DNA from: Lewinellaceae bacterium
GTDB lineage: Bacteria > Bacteroidota > Bacteroidia > Chitinophagales > Saprospiraceae
Direction: 5' to 3'
DNA length: 64,000 nt
Assembly (NCBI GenBank): GCA_020636325.1
Contig: JACJYC010000020.1
Span: 44,054 to 108,053 of the forward strand
This document shows positions 8,739 through 16,974 of the stretch, piece after piece. The stretch's first letter is position 1. Each line of letters opens with the position of its first letter. The position numbers and the translations under genes were made by a program. The notes below the pieces were generated by a model, which saw only the letters and a list, made by a program, of their open reading frames with translations, searched no databases and was not told the DNA's origin.

Positions 8739-8767
8739 GATTAGGATATGTTCATGGGATTATAATT
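8739..8767 (+). repeat. 29-bp repeated element, copy 2
   Basis: An exact copy of 8495-8523. The surrounding sequence is unrelated, except that a terminator again follows within 8 bp. Confidence 0.8.
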
Positions 8768-8773
8768 AATATG

Positions 8774-8803
8774 AAGGCCGCTTAACACAAGCGGCCTTTT
8801 TTT
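8774..8803 (+). terminator. Intrinsic terminator after repeat copy 2
   Basis: AAGGCCGCT (8774-8782) pairs with AGCGGCCTT (8790-8798) around a 7-nt loop, and the T run extends to 8803. Confidence 0.75.
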
Positions 8804-8936
8804 ATTTATCCAGGCAGCACTTTTCCCTCCTTGTTCGTTAGCCAATTAAAAGACCGGACCTTAGTCAAGATTATTGGTTTTTAGTTGGTTTTGTTTGTTA
8901 GTAGGAGGGTGTAGCATTGCTATGCCCTTTTTTAGT

Positions 8937-9032
8937 TGTAAGTTGTAAGTCGTAAGTTGTAAGTCGTAAGTTGTAAGTCGTAAGTTGTAAGTCGTAAGTG
9001 TCGTAAGGCGTAAGTTGTAAGTTGAAAGGCGT
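8937..9032. repeat. GTAAGTTGTAAGTC satellite
   Basis: Tandem 7-bp half units (GTAAGTT/GTAAGTC) alternate over about 95 bp. The same satellite recurs at 43834-43857 and, as an inverted pair, at 48955-49025. Read on the minus strand it mimics a low-complexity protein, which is not a gene. Confidence 0.85.
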
Positions 9033-9113
9033 AAGTAGCGACGTAAAATTTTACGTCGCATAAGTCTCATCCATTTACCCTCATCCCCGAGACTGTTCAA
9101 AACAGTGTTTTCG

Positions 9114-9171
9114 CGCAAAGACGCAAAGACGCAAAGATCTGATTTTTAGCAAGCTGCGCATGCTAAAAATC
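9114..9171. repeat. CGCAAAGA repeats and adjacent palindrome
   Basis: Three CGCAAAGA units (9114-9138) are followed by an 11-bp perfect inverted repeat, GATTTTTAGCA (9141-9151) with TGCTAAAAATC (9161-9171). No gene lies here. Confidence 0.6.
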
Positions 9172-9202
9172 CGGTTGACACAAAATTCTGAACGGTCCCT
9201 CA

Positions 9203-9578
9203 TCCCCGGGCAGCATCAAGCATCCAGCATCCACCACGCCGCGGCGTGGCAGTATCAAGCATCAAGCATCAAGCATCAAGCATCCAGTATCCACCACGCC
9301 TCAGCGTGGCAGTATCCAGCATCAAGCATCAAGCATCAACCACGCCTCAGCGTGCCAGCGCATCCAGCATCCCCCGTCCGCCATAGCTCCTCAAGAGCGA
9401 AGGCGGGCAGCATCAAGCATCCAGCATCCAGTATCAAGCATCAAGTATCAAGTATCAAGCATCAAGCATCAAGCATCCAGTATCCAGCATCCAGTATCCA
9501 CCACGCCTCAGCGTGGCAGCATCCAGTATCAAGCACCAAGCATCCAGTATCAAGCACCAAGCATCCAGCATCACCCTT
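9203..9578 (-). repeat. TGGATGCTGG satellite downstream of the fructosamine kinase gene
   Basis: On the minus strand, units of TGGATGCT, TTGATGCT and TGGATACT continue for about 375 bp, starting just after the stop codon at 9582. Embedded hairpins include CCACGC-TGAG-GCGTGG (three times) and a larger stem at 9373-9408. Related arrays lie at 14946-15060, 52165-52326 and 53629-53670, each oriented in the same way relative to the neighbouring gene's 3' end. Confidence 0.9.
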
Positions 9579-9581
9579 CCA

Positions 9582-10451
9582 TCAAAATCCCTTCAATATC
9601 GCTCTGCACTGCTGCACATATGACCCGCCGAACATATTCACATGGGCCAGCAGGTAGTACAGCTGTCCGACCGGCAGGCGTTCCCGCCAACCGGCTTCCA
9701 ACGGGTAGGATTCGTGATACGCTTCGTAAAATTCAGGCGGGAAGCCGCCGAAAAGACGGGTCATCGCCAGGTCCATTTCCCGGTGCGCATAACTGACCGC
9801 GGGGTCGATCAGCACGGGCGCGCCTTGCCGGTCGACGAGGTAATTGCCGTTCCAAAGGTCGCCGTGAATGAGGGCAGGCTGTTCTTTTGGAAAAAGGCCG
9901 GCCATTTTGCGGTACAACTGCTGAAAGGCCAGGACGTCCTTGAGCTCGAACCGGCCTGATTTATACGCCATATTGACCATAGGCTCCAGCCGGCTCCCGA
10001 TAAAGAAGGCAGGCCAATCCGGCGTCAGGGTGTTTTTCTGCTCCAGGCTGCCGATGAAATTGTCTTCCGGCAACCCGAAGGCAGGCGCCGTCGACCGGTG
10101 CAAATCCGCAAGACCGGCCCCGAAATCGCGCCAGAAAACCGGCGAGGGCGCACCGGGTTCGATGTATTCCAGGATCAGGAAACCGTACTCTCCGACCGTC
10201 CCTTCGGCAATGACTTCCGGCACGCGCAGGGGCCCCGCTTTCTTCAGCATTTCAAGCCCGCCGGCTTCCTTCCGGAAAACGACGGGCGCCAGCGCAGGGT
10301 CATCGTTCATTTTCAGGAAAAACCGCCCCTGATCCGTAACCAGCAAGCGGGCCTCGTTGATGTCGCCGCCGGTAAGCGCTGTGGATGCGCTAATCGAAAC
10401 GCCCAGCTTTTCCTCACAGGCCAGGCGGACAATTTCAGGAATTTCCGACAA
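9582..10451 (-). CDS. Fructosamine/ketosamine-3-kinase family protein
   Basis: Encodes 289 residues of the fructosamine kinase fold (aminoglycoside-phosphotransferase-like). The catalytic loop reads IHGDLWNGNYL, followed by VLIDPAVSYAHREMDLAM (the DxD-type metal site), and an FFLKMN lysine strand lies near the N-terminus. Members phosphorylate sugar groups on glycated amines or proteins so that the adduct falls apart, a repair role in the cytoplasm. The start is a TTG (10449-10451) only 2 bp after the LytTR regulator stop, with no better start nearby, so translational coupling is likely. The family match is clear; the substrate is assumed. Confidence 0.85.
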   Translation of the reverse strand: MSEIPEIVRLACEEKLGVSISASTALTGGDINEARLLVTDQGRFFLKMNDDPALAPVVFRKEAGGLEMLKKAGPLRVPEVIAEGTVGEYGFLILEYIEPGAPSPVFWRDFGAGLADLHRSTAPAFGLPEDNFIGSLEQKNTLTPDWPAFFIGSRLEPMVNMAYKSGRFELKDVLAFQQLYRKMAGLFPKEQPALIHGDLWNGNYLVDRQGAPVLIDPAVSYAHREMDLAMTRLFGGFPPEFYEAYHESYPLEAGWRERLPVGQLYYLLAHVNMFGGSYVQQCRAILKGF

Positions 10452-10453
10452 GG

Positions 10454-11182
10454 TTAAATCCTGTTTTTATTGATCATTTCCAGCAATTCGTCCCGGTAGT
10501 TCTTCCCGATCGGCAGGTGTTTGGGCTGGCCTTTTTCCTGCACCTCCACCATATTGCCGACAATGGCTTCCACTTTGTCGAGGTTGACGATATAGGATCG
10601 GTGGATGCGCTTGAATTTGGCCAGCGGCAGCTTGTCTTCCAGGCTTTTCATGGTTTGCAGGGTGATCACCCTGGCCGTTTCCATCCGGATGATGACATAG
10701 TCCTTCAGGCCTTCGATGTAGACAATGTCCTTGAAATTGACCTTGACCAGCTTTTTATCCGCCTTGACAAAGAAATATTCGTCGTCTTCTCCGCCGGCGG
10801 GCGCGTGCCCCTGGTCCCGCTTCTGCAACCCGATCATATCCATGGCCTTGTTGACGGCTTTCATGAACCGGTCCACAGAGATGGGTTTGAGCAGATAGTC
10901 CAGCGCATTGAGCTCAAAGCCCTCCACGGCATAATTGGGATAGGCTGTTGTAAAGATCACCAGCGGCTTTTTATCCAGGGTTTTGATGAAATCGATGCCG
11001 GTGAGCTGCGGCATCTGAATATCCAGAAACATCAGATCGATCTGGTTGTTCTTCAAGGCTTCATTGGCTTCAAAGGCGTTGTTGCACTTCCGGATCAGGT
11101 TCAATTCAGGCGTTTTACCGATATAGGTTTCCAGAACATCCTGGGCAAGCGGTTCATCATCTACAATGATTACGTTAATCAT
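10454..11182 (-). CDS. LytTR-type response regulator
   Basis: Encodes 242 residues. A receiver domain (about 1-120) has the acidic pocket VDDE, phospho-acceptor Asp54 in FLDIQMP, a Thr in FTTAY and Lys in LLKPIS. The C-terminal LytTR DNA-binding domain (about 140-240) includes FVKADKKLVKVNFKDIVYIEGLKDY and KRIHRSYIVN. It lies 12 bp after the sensor kinase gene and is the second gene of a three-gene operon that ends with the fructosamine kinase. It should be phosphorylated by the adjacent kinase and regulate transcription; its targets are unknown. Confidence 0.93.
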   Translation of the reverse strand: MINVIIVDDEPLAQDVLETYIGKTPELNLIRKCNNAFEANEALKNNQIDLMFLDIQMPQLTGIDFIKTLDKKPLVIFTTAYPNYAVEGFELNALDYLLKPISVDRFMKAVNKAMDMIGLQKRDQGHAPAGGEDDEYFFVKADKKLVKVNFKDIVYIEGLKDYVIIRMETARVITLQTMKSLEDKLPLAKFKRIHRSYIVNLDKVEAIVGNMVEVQEKGQPKHLPIGKNYRDELLEMINKNRI

Positions 11183-11194
11183 AGTCTGCGTTTT

Positions 11195-12256
11195 TTAATC
11201 GTCCAATTCAAGAAATAAATTAACGGCGTATGCATTGGGATTGTCTTCTATCTTCAACTCGTATTGATTGGGATACAGCAGGTTCAGCCTGCGGTGGATA
11301 TTGACCAGTCCGATTCCGCCGCTGGGCCGGTTGTCCCTTACGGGCGCCGTATCCGGTTTGCTGTTCTCGATATAAAACTGCACGCAATTGTCGTCCACAT
11401 CCAGCCGGACATGCACGAACCCGTGCGAGATCTGGTGGCTCAGCCCGTGTTTGAAGCTGTTTTCCAGAAACGGAATGAACATCAGCGGTGCGATCTGCTG
11501 GTTTTTGATCGCGCCGTTCACCTCGAACGTGATCTCGATATCCCGGTTGGATTGCCGGAGTTTTTCCAATTCGAGGTAATTTTGGATATAGTTCACCTCT
11601 TTGCTCAGCGGAACGCGTTTTTCGTTGCATTCGTACAACATATAACGCATCATTTCCGAAAGTTTGATCACGATATCCGGCGCCTGATCCGATTTTTTCA
11701 ACGTGAGCGCGTAGAGGTTATTGAGCGTATTGAACAAAAAATGCGGATTGATCTGAGATTTGAGGAAGCGCAGTTCAGACTGCATCGTCTGGGTGACCAG
11801 CTCCTGCTTCTCCCGCATTTGCCGCGCCCAATCCGTGATGATCTTGACAATGGTGGAAACGGACGCAAACAGGAAATTGATCAAAAACTGGGAGTTGATA
11901 TCCTTGATCAGGGTCGCCTGCAACTTGGGAAAATTCGAAAACTTGAGGTAAAAAACCATCATTTTCAACGGCGTGATCAGGATGGCCGACAACACCAGCA
12001 ACAAGCCGTAGGTCATAAACTTGTTCTGCGTCAGGTAGTTGGGCACCAGGTAATACAGGTTGAAATACACCAGCAGGGAAAAGAAGAAAATATTGATCAA
12101 CTCATTGGTGAAGGTGAAAAAAAAACCCTGCTGCACCCCTTCAACGATCATCAAAACGATCAGCAAGGCCACCCAGAAGACCGAATGATATACTATCCGG
12201 CGGTTTAGCCATTCCAATACCTTCGGCCTTTGATCATAATGGGCAAAAACACTCAT
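11195..12256 (-). CDS. LytS/YehU-type sensor histidine kinase
   Basis: Encodes 353 residues. The N-terminal ~140 residues contain four hydrophobic membrane segments with short loops, so signals are probably sensed in or near the membrane. The His-kinase domain carries the family motif SQINPHFLFNTLNNLYAL with His172 as the phospho-acceptor. A degenerate HATPase follows (FLENSFKHGL as N box, GGIGLVNIHRRL as G box). It is the first gene of the kinase-regulator-fructosamine kinase operon. It is divergent from folE, with about 170 bp between the starts. Confidence 0.92.
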   Translation of the reverse strand: MSVFAHYDQRPKVLEWLNRRIVYHSVFWVALLIVLMIVEGVQQGFFFTFTNELINIFFFSLLVYFNLYYLVPNYLTQNKFMTYGLLLVLSAILITPLKMMVFYLKFSNFPKLQATLIKDINSQFLINFLFASVSTIVKIITDWARQMREKQELVTQTMQSELRFLKSQINPHFLFNTLNNLYALTLKKSDQAPDIVIKLSEMMRYMLYECNEKRVPLSKEVNYIQNYLELEKLRQSNRDIEITFEVNGAIKNQQIAPLMFIPFLENSFKHGLSHQISHGFVHVRLDVDDNCVQFYIENSKPDTAPVRDNRPSGGIGLVNIHRRLNLLYPNQYELKIEDNPNAYAVNLFLELDD

Positions 12257-12428
12257 GAATCGTTGTCCTGTCCAGATTTTGGGACGAAAATTACAAAAAT
12301 TTCTCTTTTAGGCGACGGATTAAGCACTTTTGACGAACCACCGCCTGATTTAATAAAACACTTTTAGCCGAACGCTGTTTGTATTGTGTGTATTTTAATT
12401 CAGGCCATGAGCCCAATAAAATTGCAAT

Positions 12429-13046
12429 ATGGCATCCGCTAAATCAATGATTGAGATGACTGAAGCCGATACCAACGGCTCGCTTAGTCTGACCACCCTC
12501 ATGGATAGTTTCTCTTCCGTGATCGAGATGGTCGGCGAGGATCCTACGCGGGAAGGATTGCAGAAAACGCCCGAACGCGCCGCTAAAGCCATGAAGTTTC
12601 TCACCCAGGGTTATCAGCAGGACGCAGCCGCCATCCTCAAATCGGCCATGTTCCGCGAGGAATACAGCGAAATGGTCCTGGTAAAGGATATCGAATTGTA
12701 CTCCCTTTGCGAGCACCATATGCTGCCCTTTTTCGGTAAGGCCCATGTAGCCTATATTCCAAACGGATACATCGTGGGGTTGAGCAAACTCCCAAGGGTG
12801 ATCGACGTATTTGCCCGGCGGCTCCAGGTACAGGAACGGCTGACCGACCAGATCCTGAAATGCATCGACGACACGCTCAACCCGCTCGGCGTAGCCGTAG
12901 TGATCGAAGCCCGGCATATGTGCATGATGATGCGCGGCGTGCAAAAGCAGAATTCGGTGACCACGACTTCCGCCTTTACAGGGGCGTTCCAGCAGTTCGA
13001 AACCCGGAATGAATTCCTGAAACTGATCGGCACCAAGCTGCATTGA
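12429..13046 (+). CDS. folE: GTP cyclohydrolase I
   Basis: Encodes 205 residues. It converts GTP to 7,8-dihydroneopterin triphosphate, the first step of folate (and queuosine/pterin) synthesis. Visible features are EDPTREGLQKTPERAAKA, the zinc and active-site segment YSLCEHHMLPFFGKAHVAYIP (Cys94, His96, His97), and ARHMCMMMRGVQKQNSVTTTS with the second zinc Cys at 165. The length is standard. It is followed immediately by a CGATTG-type satellite that can fold back on itself, and fabD lies beyond. Confidence 0.96.
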   Translation: MASAKSMIEMTEADTNGSLSLTTLMDSFSSVIEMVGEDPTREGLQKTPERAAKAMKFLTQGYQQDAAAILKSAMFREEYSEMVLVKDIELYSLCEHHMLPFFGKAHVAYIPNGYIVGLSKLPRVIDVFARRLQVQERLTDQILKCIDDTLNPLGVAVVIEARHMCMMMRGVQKQNSVTTTSAFTGAFQQFETRNEFLKLIGTKLH

Positions 13047-13051
13047 TCCAT

Positions 13052-13190
13052 TTATCGATTCTTCGATTGATTGGATTGTTCGATTGTTTCGATTGGGCTG
13101 ACCAAACAACGGACTCCCGCAATCGGATCAATCGAGCTAATCGATTCAATCGATTCAATCGATTCAATCGTGTCACCCGACTCATTCGAG
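13052..13190. repeat. CGATT(G/C) satellite in inverted arms after folE
   Basis: Units of TCGATTG/TTGATTG run from just after the folE stop to about 13095, and the complementary units (AATCGATTC) run from about 13118 to 13172. The two arms can form a long imperfect hairpin, so the array may terminate folE transcription. Confidence 0.75.
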
Positions 13191-13284
13191 AAGTTGTTTC
13201 AATTAAAATCCCTATCATTGCTTTTTAAATAACCGGGTAGAACCACGGCCGTTACGGTATGGGCGGTTCTTTAATTCAAGCGAC

Positions 13285-14163
13285 ATGAAAGCATACGTTT
13301 TTCCTGGCCAGGGCGCCCAGTTCGAAGGAATGGGCAAAAACCTGTACGAATCATCCGAGACGGCGAAAGTCCTGTTTGAAAAAGCAAACGACGTATTGGG
13401 ATTCCGCATTTCCGACGTCATGTTTGACGGATCGGCGGAAGACCTCCGCCAGACGAGGATCACCCAGCCCGCTATTTTCATTCATTCCATTGTATCCGCA
13501 CAGATGGCGGGGGCCGATTTCCAACCCGATCTCGTGGCCGGTCATTCCCTGGGTGAATTTTCGGCGCTGGTTGCTGCGCGCGCACTGACGTTCGAGGAGG
13601 GCCTTTCGCTGGTTTACAAGCGGGCCATGGCCATGCAGAAGGCCTGCGAAGCCACCAAGGGCGCCATGGCCGCCATTGTAGGCGTTGACGACGCTGTGGT
13701 AGAGGAGGTTTGCGCCGAAATCGGAGCGCAGGAGGTGGTGCCCGCCAATTACAACACTCCCGGGCAACTCGTCATTTCGGGTACCGTTCAGGGCGTGGAG
13801 GCTGCCGCTGCGCGGCTCGCGGAAAAAGGCGCCCGCACGGTCATGCTGGCTGTCGGCGGGGCGTTCCATTCACCGCTGATGGCGCCGGCCAAAACCGAGT
13901 TGCAAACGGCCATCGAACAGGCGGCCTTCAATGCGCCCAGGTGCCCGATCTACCAGAATGTCGACGCCCAGGCCTACACCGATCCGGAAAAGATCAAACA
14001 AAACCTGATCGAACAGCTGACCGCACCGGTGCGCTGGACACAGACCATGGTCAACATGATTGCCGCAGGCGCCTCGGAATTCGTCGAAGTGGGCGGCAAC
14101 GGCAAAGTTTTGCAAGGCCTGATCAAAAAGCTGGACCGGGCCATGGCAACATCCAAAATTTGA
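13285..14163 (+). CDS. fabD: Malonyl-CoA:ACP transacylase
   Basis: Encodes 292 residues. It transfers malonyl from CoA to acyl carrier protein for fatty acid synthesis in the cytoplasm. The N-terminal FPGQGAQ motif is intact, the active-site Ser88 lies in GHSLGEFSA, Arg near RAMAMQ contacts the malonyl carboxylate, and the catalytic His lies in GGAFHSPLM near residue 197. GGNGKVLQGLIKK closes the domain. The length is typical. It is not clustered with other fab genes here. Confidence 0.96.
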   Translation: MKAYVFPGQGAQFEGMGKNLYESSETAKVLFEKANDVLGFRISDVMFDGSAEDLRQTRITQPAIFIHSIVSAQMAGADFQPDLVAGHSLGEFSALVAARALTFEEGLSLVYKRAMAMQKACEATKGAMAAIVGVDDAVVEEVCAEIGAQEVVPANYNTPGQLVISGTVQGVEAAAARLAEKGARTVMLAVGGAFHSPLMAPAKTELQTAIEQAAFNAPRCPIYQNVDAQAYTDPEKIKQNLIEQLTAPVRWTQTMVNMIAAGASEFVEVGGNGKVLQGLIKKLDRAMATSKI

Positions 14164-14306
14164 GCGGCGCCCGGCAAACCGGTATTGCTTTTGTGAGGAG
14201 AAAAGCGCAACTTTGCTACTTATGCATGGTTGATTCAAATGAATTCGATTGATCCGCCACGCGCCGAAGCAACCGGTTTTCAAATCCGGCCAATCAAAAA
14301 TAATTA

Positions 14307-14357
14307 AGAGCTTGTTTGGATATTTGCAGACCAGTTACTAAAGTCCAAACAAGCTCT
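14307..14357. repeat. 14-bp inverted repeat upstream of the YqgE gene
   Basis: AGAGCTTGTTTGGA (14307-14320) is perfectly complementary to 14344-14357, with a 23-nt loop. It lies 26 bp before the next start codon, so it could be a regulatory hairpin or a small MITE-like remnant. Confidence 0.6.
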
Positions 14358-14382
14358 AAGCCCTATAAAAGCAATATTCCGA

Positions 14383-14943
14383 ATGGGCGACAATAAAATT
14401 CAAAGCGGAAAGGTATTATTAGCCGAGCCTTATATGCTTGATCCGCACTTCAAACGCGCAGCCGTGCTCCTTTGCGATCACCACGAAGAAGGCAGCATCG
14501 GGCTGATCATGAACAAGCCGGTCAACAACATGAAAGTCGATCAGGTCATTGATGATTTTCCGGAGTTTGACGTGCCCATGTTCTATGGCGGCCCGGTACA
14601 GACCGACACCCTTCATTACGTGCACAATGTCGGCGACCTGCTGGAAGAAAGCATCAAGATCATTGACGGGGTCTGGTGGGGCGGCAATTTCGAAAAGCTC
14701 AAATTCCTGATCGCTTCCAGCCTTATCCTGCCGCAAAATATCCGCTTCTTTATGGGCTACTCCGGCTGGGGAGAAGGCCAGCTCGCCGACGAACTCACCT
14801 TCGGATCCTGGGTTGTAACCGATATGGATCCCAATTATCTGTTCAAAATCAAACCGGAAAACCTCTGGAAACAGGCCATGCAAAACAAGGGCGACCACTA
14901 CACCGTGATCGCTCAGATGCCGGAGGATATGAATTGGAATTGA
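14383..14943 (+). CDS. YqgE/AlgH (UPF0301) family protein
   Basis: Encodes 186 residues. Family landmarks are the start GKVLLAEPYMLDPHFKRAAVLL, the central GSIGLIMNKP and FYGGPV segments, and FFMGYSGWGEGQLADEL. The protein is cytoplasmic and the fold is known, but the biochemical role is unsettled; in some proteobacteria AlgH-like proteins influence regulation. It is preceded by a 14-bp inverted repeat and followed within a few bases of the stop by a TGGATGCTGG satellite. Confidence 0.93.
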   Translation: MGDNKIQSGKVLLAEPYMLDPHFKRAAVLLCDHHEEGSIGLIMNKPVNNMKVDQVIDDFPEFDVPMFYGGPVQTDTLHYVHNVGDLLEESIKIIDGVWWGGNFEKLKFLIASSLILPQNIRFFMGYSGWGEGQLADELTFGSWVVTDMDPNYLFKIKPENLWKQAMQNKGDHYTVIAQMPEDMNWN

Positions 14944-14945
14944 GG

Positions 14946-15060
14946 GTTGATCTTGATGCTGGATGCTGCCACGCTGAGGCGGGGTGGATGCTGGATGCTG
15001 GATGCTGGATACTGGAGGCTGGAGGCTGGAGGCTGCCACGCTGAGGCGTGGTTGATGCTG
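14946..15060 (+). repeat. TGATGCTGGATGCTG satellite after the YqgE gene
   Basis: Units of GGATGCT and GGAGGCT run on the plus strand from just after the stop at 14943. They are interrupted by GCCACGCTGAGGCG(G/T)GG hairpins at about 14968 and 15034. The orientation relative to the gene is the same as in the arrays near 9203 and 52165. Confidence 0.85.
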
Positions 15061-15213
15061 GCCGGCACCTTTCGTAGTTGCGGGACGATCCATACAGATC
15101 TCCGTACCGGGGAGGAGGGACAATATCCCAATCCCGGAGTTCGAATGTAAACAGGCGAAGTCCGTTTTGTTACGCGAAATGAACGTTTACGGCTGACTCC
15201 TCTAATATCCGGA

Positions 15214-16581
15214 TCAAGGATTGCCTACCCGGGCAACGCCGGAGGTATCGGCGTCTTCGGATTCAACTACGAATTTCGGCTCTACGTTTTTCAGCATTTC
15301 CAGGTACTGGTCGCGCAGCTGGGAAAATGCCGGCATATCGGCTTCCGACAGCGGTTCGGCCGGCGGGAAGTTGAGCGACAGGTGGTTGACCTGCTGGCCG
15401 TTCTTCCAGAACCGGAAACAAACGTGCGGGCCGGTGGCCAGGCCGGTGGAGCCGACATAACCGATGATATCGCCCTGGTTGACGTGGGTACCTGCATGGA
15501 TGCCTTTGGCAAAACCCTGCATGTGCAGGTACTGGGTCTCGTAGGTTTCGTCGTGGCGGATCTTGATGAAATTGCCGTTGCCGGAGGTATAGCTGGCGGC
15601 AATGATCGTACCGGAACCGACGGCCATGATCGGCGTGCCGTAGGGCGCCGCATAATCCGTGCCGTAGTGCGGGCGGTGGTATTTGAGGATGGGATGGAAG
15701 CGGTTGAGGTTATAATAAGAAGAGATGCGGCTGTACTTCACAGGGGCCTTGAGGAAGGAGGTCTTCATCGGGCGGCCTTCGAGGTTGTAGTAGCCGGATT
15801 CCTTGCCGTTATCGTAGAAAATGGCGTAATATTCCTTTTCGCCGGTTTTGTAGATGGCGGCGCTGACCTTGCCTACGCCGACTTCCTTGCCTTCCACAAA
15901 CTTCTGGTCATACACCAGTTTGAACTCATCGCCTTTCTGGAGGTGGTGAAAGTCGACGCTCCACTGGAGGGCGTCTTCCATTTTATCGGCCAGTTCGAAG
16001 CTCATACCCTGGTCCGTCATGGTTTTCCAGAGGGAAGATTCGATCACGCCGGCAGACGTCTTCGTTTCGGTGGTGATCGGCCGTTCGACCTTGGTCACTT
16101 CCATATCCCCCTGGAGGTGGAAGACCACGTATTCGTAGACGTTGGGTTCGTAGATGAAGTATTCCGCACGTTGTGTGCTGTCCTTGGTCAGGACGGTGTA
16201 GGACTTGCCGGCCTGCATCTTGCGGATATCGAAAACGGGTTTGGCGTTGGATGCCAGCCGCTCGATATCGACATAGCTCAGGTTGTGCCGGAGCAGGATG
16301 TCAGACAGGAAAGCGCCGCTGTGAATGGTATTTTCGAAAACCTGGAAGGTATCCAGGGCGAAACCGTATTTGAGGGTCGGTTGTACAATCGGAAGGGCGC
16401 CCAGTTCTTGTTTGGGCGGCTCGATACCGACAGACTGTTGGATTCCGTTTGAATCAGAAGAGAACCACCAACCGGCGAAAAGCGCCGTGCCGATCAGGCC
16501 AGTAAGGGTTCCTCTCAATATGGTTTTGCGTTTACCCGTATAAAAACGGTTAAAGGATTGCCGAAGCGACTTCAAGTTCAC
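15214..16581 (-). CDS. M23-family peptidoglycan endopeptidase
   Basis: Encodes 455 residues from a GTG start; no ATG lies between it and the membrane segment. One transmembrane anchor (about residues 25-43) is followed by an OapA/LysM-like middle region. The LytM domain contains HYGTDYA (His305, Asp309), QYLHMQGF (His) and GPHVCFRFWKNGQ. In canonical M23 enzymes the last motif is HxH; here the second His is Cys388. Members cut peptide cross-links of the cell wall from the periplasm. It converges with the YqgE gene. The fold assignment is strong; activity depends on whether Cys can replace His as zinc ligand. Confidence 0.87.
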   Translation of the reverse strand: MNLKSLRQSFNRFYTGKRKTILRGTLTGLIGTALFAGWWFSSDSNGIQQSVGIEPPKQELGALPIVQPTLKYGFALDTFQVFENTIHSGAFLSDILLRHNLSYVDIERLASNAKPVFDIRKMQAGKSYTVLTKDSTQRAEYFIYEPNVYEYVVFHLQGDMEVTKVERPITTETKTSAGVIESSLWKTMTDQGMSFELADKMEDALQWSVDFHHLQKGDEFKLVYDQKFVEGKEVGVGKVSAAIYKTGEKEYYAIFYDNGKESGYYNLEGRPMKTSFLKAPVKYSRISSYYNLNRFHPILKYHRPHYGTDYAAPYGTPIMAVGSGTIIAASYTSGNGNFIKIRHDETYETQYLHMQGFAKGIHAGTHVNQGDIIGYVGSTGLATGPHVCFRFWKNGQQVNHLSLNFPPAEPLSEADMPAFSQLRDQYLEMLKNVEPKFVVESEDADTSGVARVGNP

Positions 16582-16951
16582 AATGAACGTTTTTGGTGAA
16601 ATAATCCTTCAATTCTTTGCCTCCTGATGATCTACACTTCTCGGGATTATTTATAATTTGCTGACCCGCCGGCAGTTATTTTCAACAAAATCAAGGTTTT
16701 CCGCACGGGCTGTTTAACCGGGAAAGTCGCAAATATAAAAATCGCCGCCTGAAATTTCCTACTCCTGGTTGTTAAAGTTATCAACATCGACCATTCGCCG
16801 GAACTTTTCGGGCTGTTTTCCCGTTAACGGATACCTTAATGCGGAAAAACCCAAAAGTTACATTTTCCGGAAAAATCGGCCAGAAAAGGCCCCGAAAAGC
16901 GGTTATTTCTCCATTTCAATCCTCCGGCTACCTCTTTCCGGCTTCAACACC
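16582..16951. other. Gene-free stretch between M23 peptidase and purM starts
   Basis: This is a divergent intergenic region. Apart from the purM -7 box immediately to the right I see no repeats, terminators or supported genes. Confidence 0.4.
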
Positions 16952-16959
16952 TATCTTTG
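16952..16959 (+). promoter_or_regulatory. -7 box of purM
   Basis: TATCTTTG is an exact TAnnTTTG match and predicts a leader of only about 9 nt before the ATG at 16975. The -33 TTTG is not clear. Confidence 0.5.
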
Positions 16960-16974
16960 CGGCAAAGACCGTTT

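Noticed and set aside
8861..9118. Minus-strand open frame with repeated LTTYNLQL residues
   Set aside because: It is the translation of the GTAAGTTGTAAGTC satellite. It has low complexity and no family features.
9203..9578. TGGATGCT array as a CRISPR
   Set aside because: Units are 7-8 bp with irregular hairpin insertions, and there are no constant spacers.
9160..9657. Plus-strand open frame of repeated ASSIKHQASSI residues
   Set aside because: It is the translation of the TGGATGCTGG satellite read on the opposite strand, and it overlaps the end of the fructosamine kinase gene.
12395..12604. Minus-strand frame overlapping folE
   Set aside because: It lies opposite the clearly coding folE sequence and is a shadow frame.
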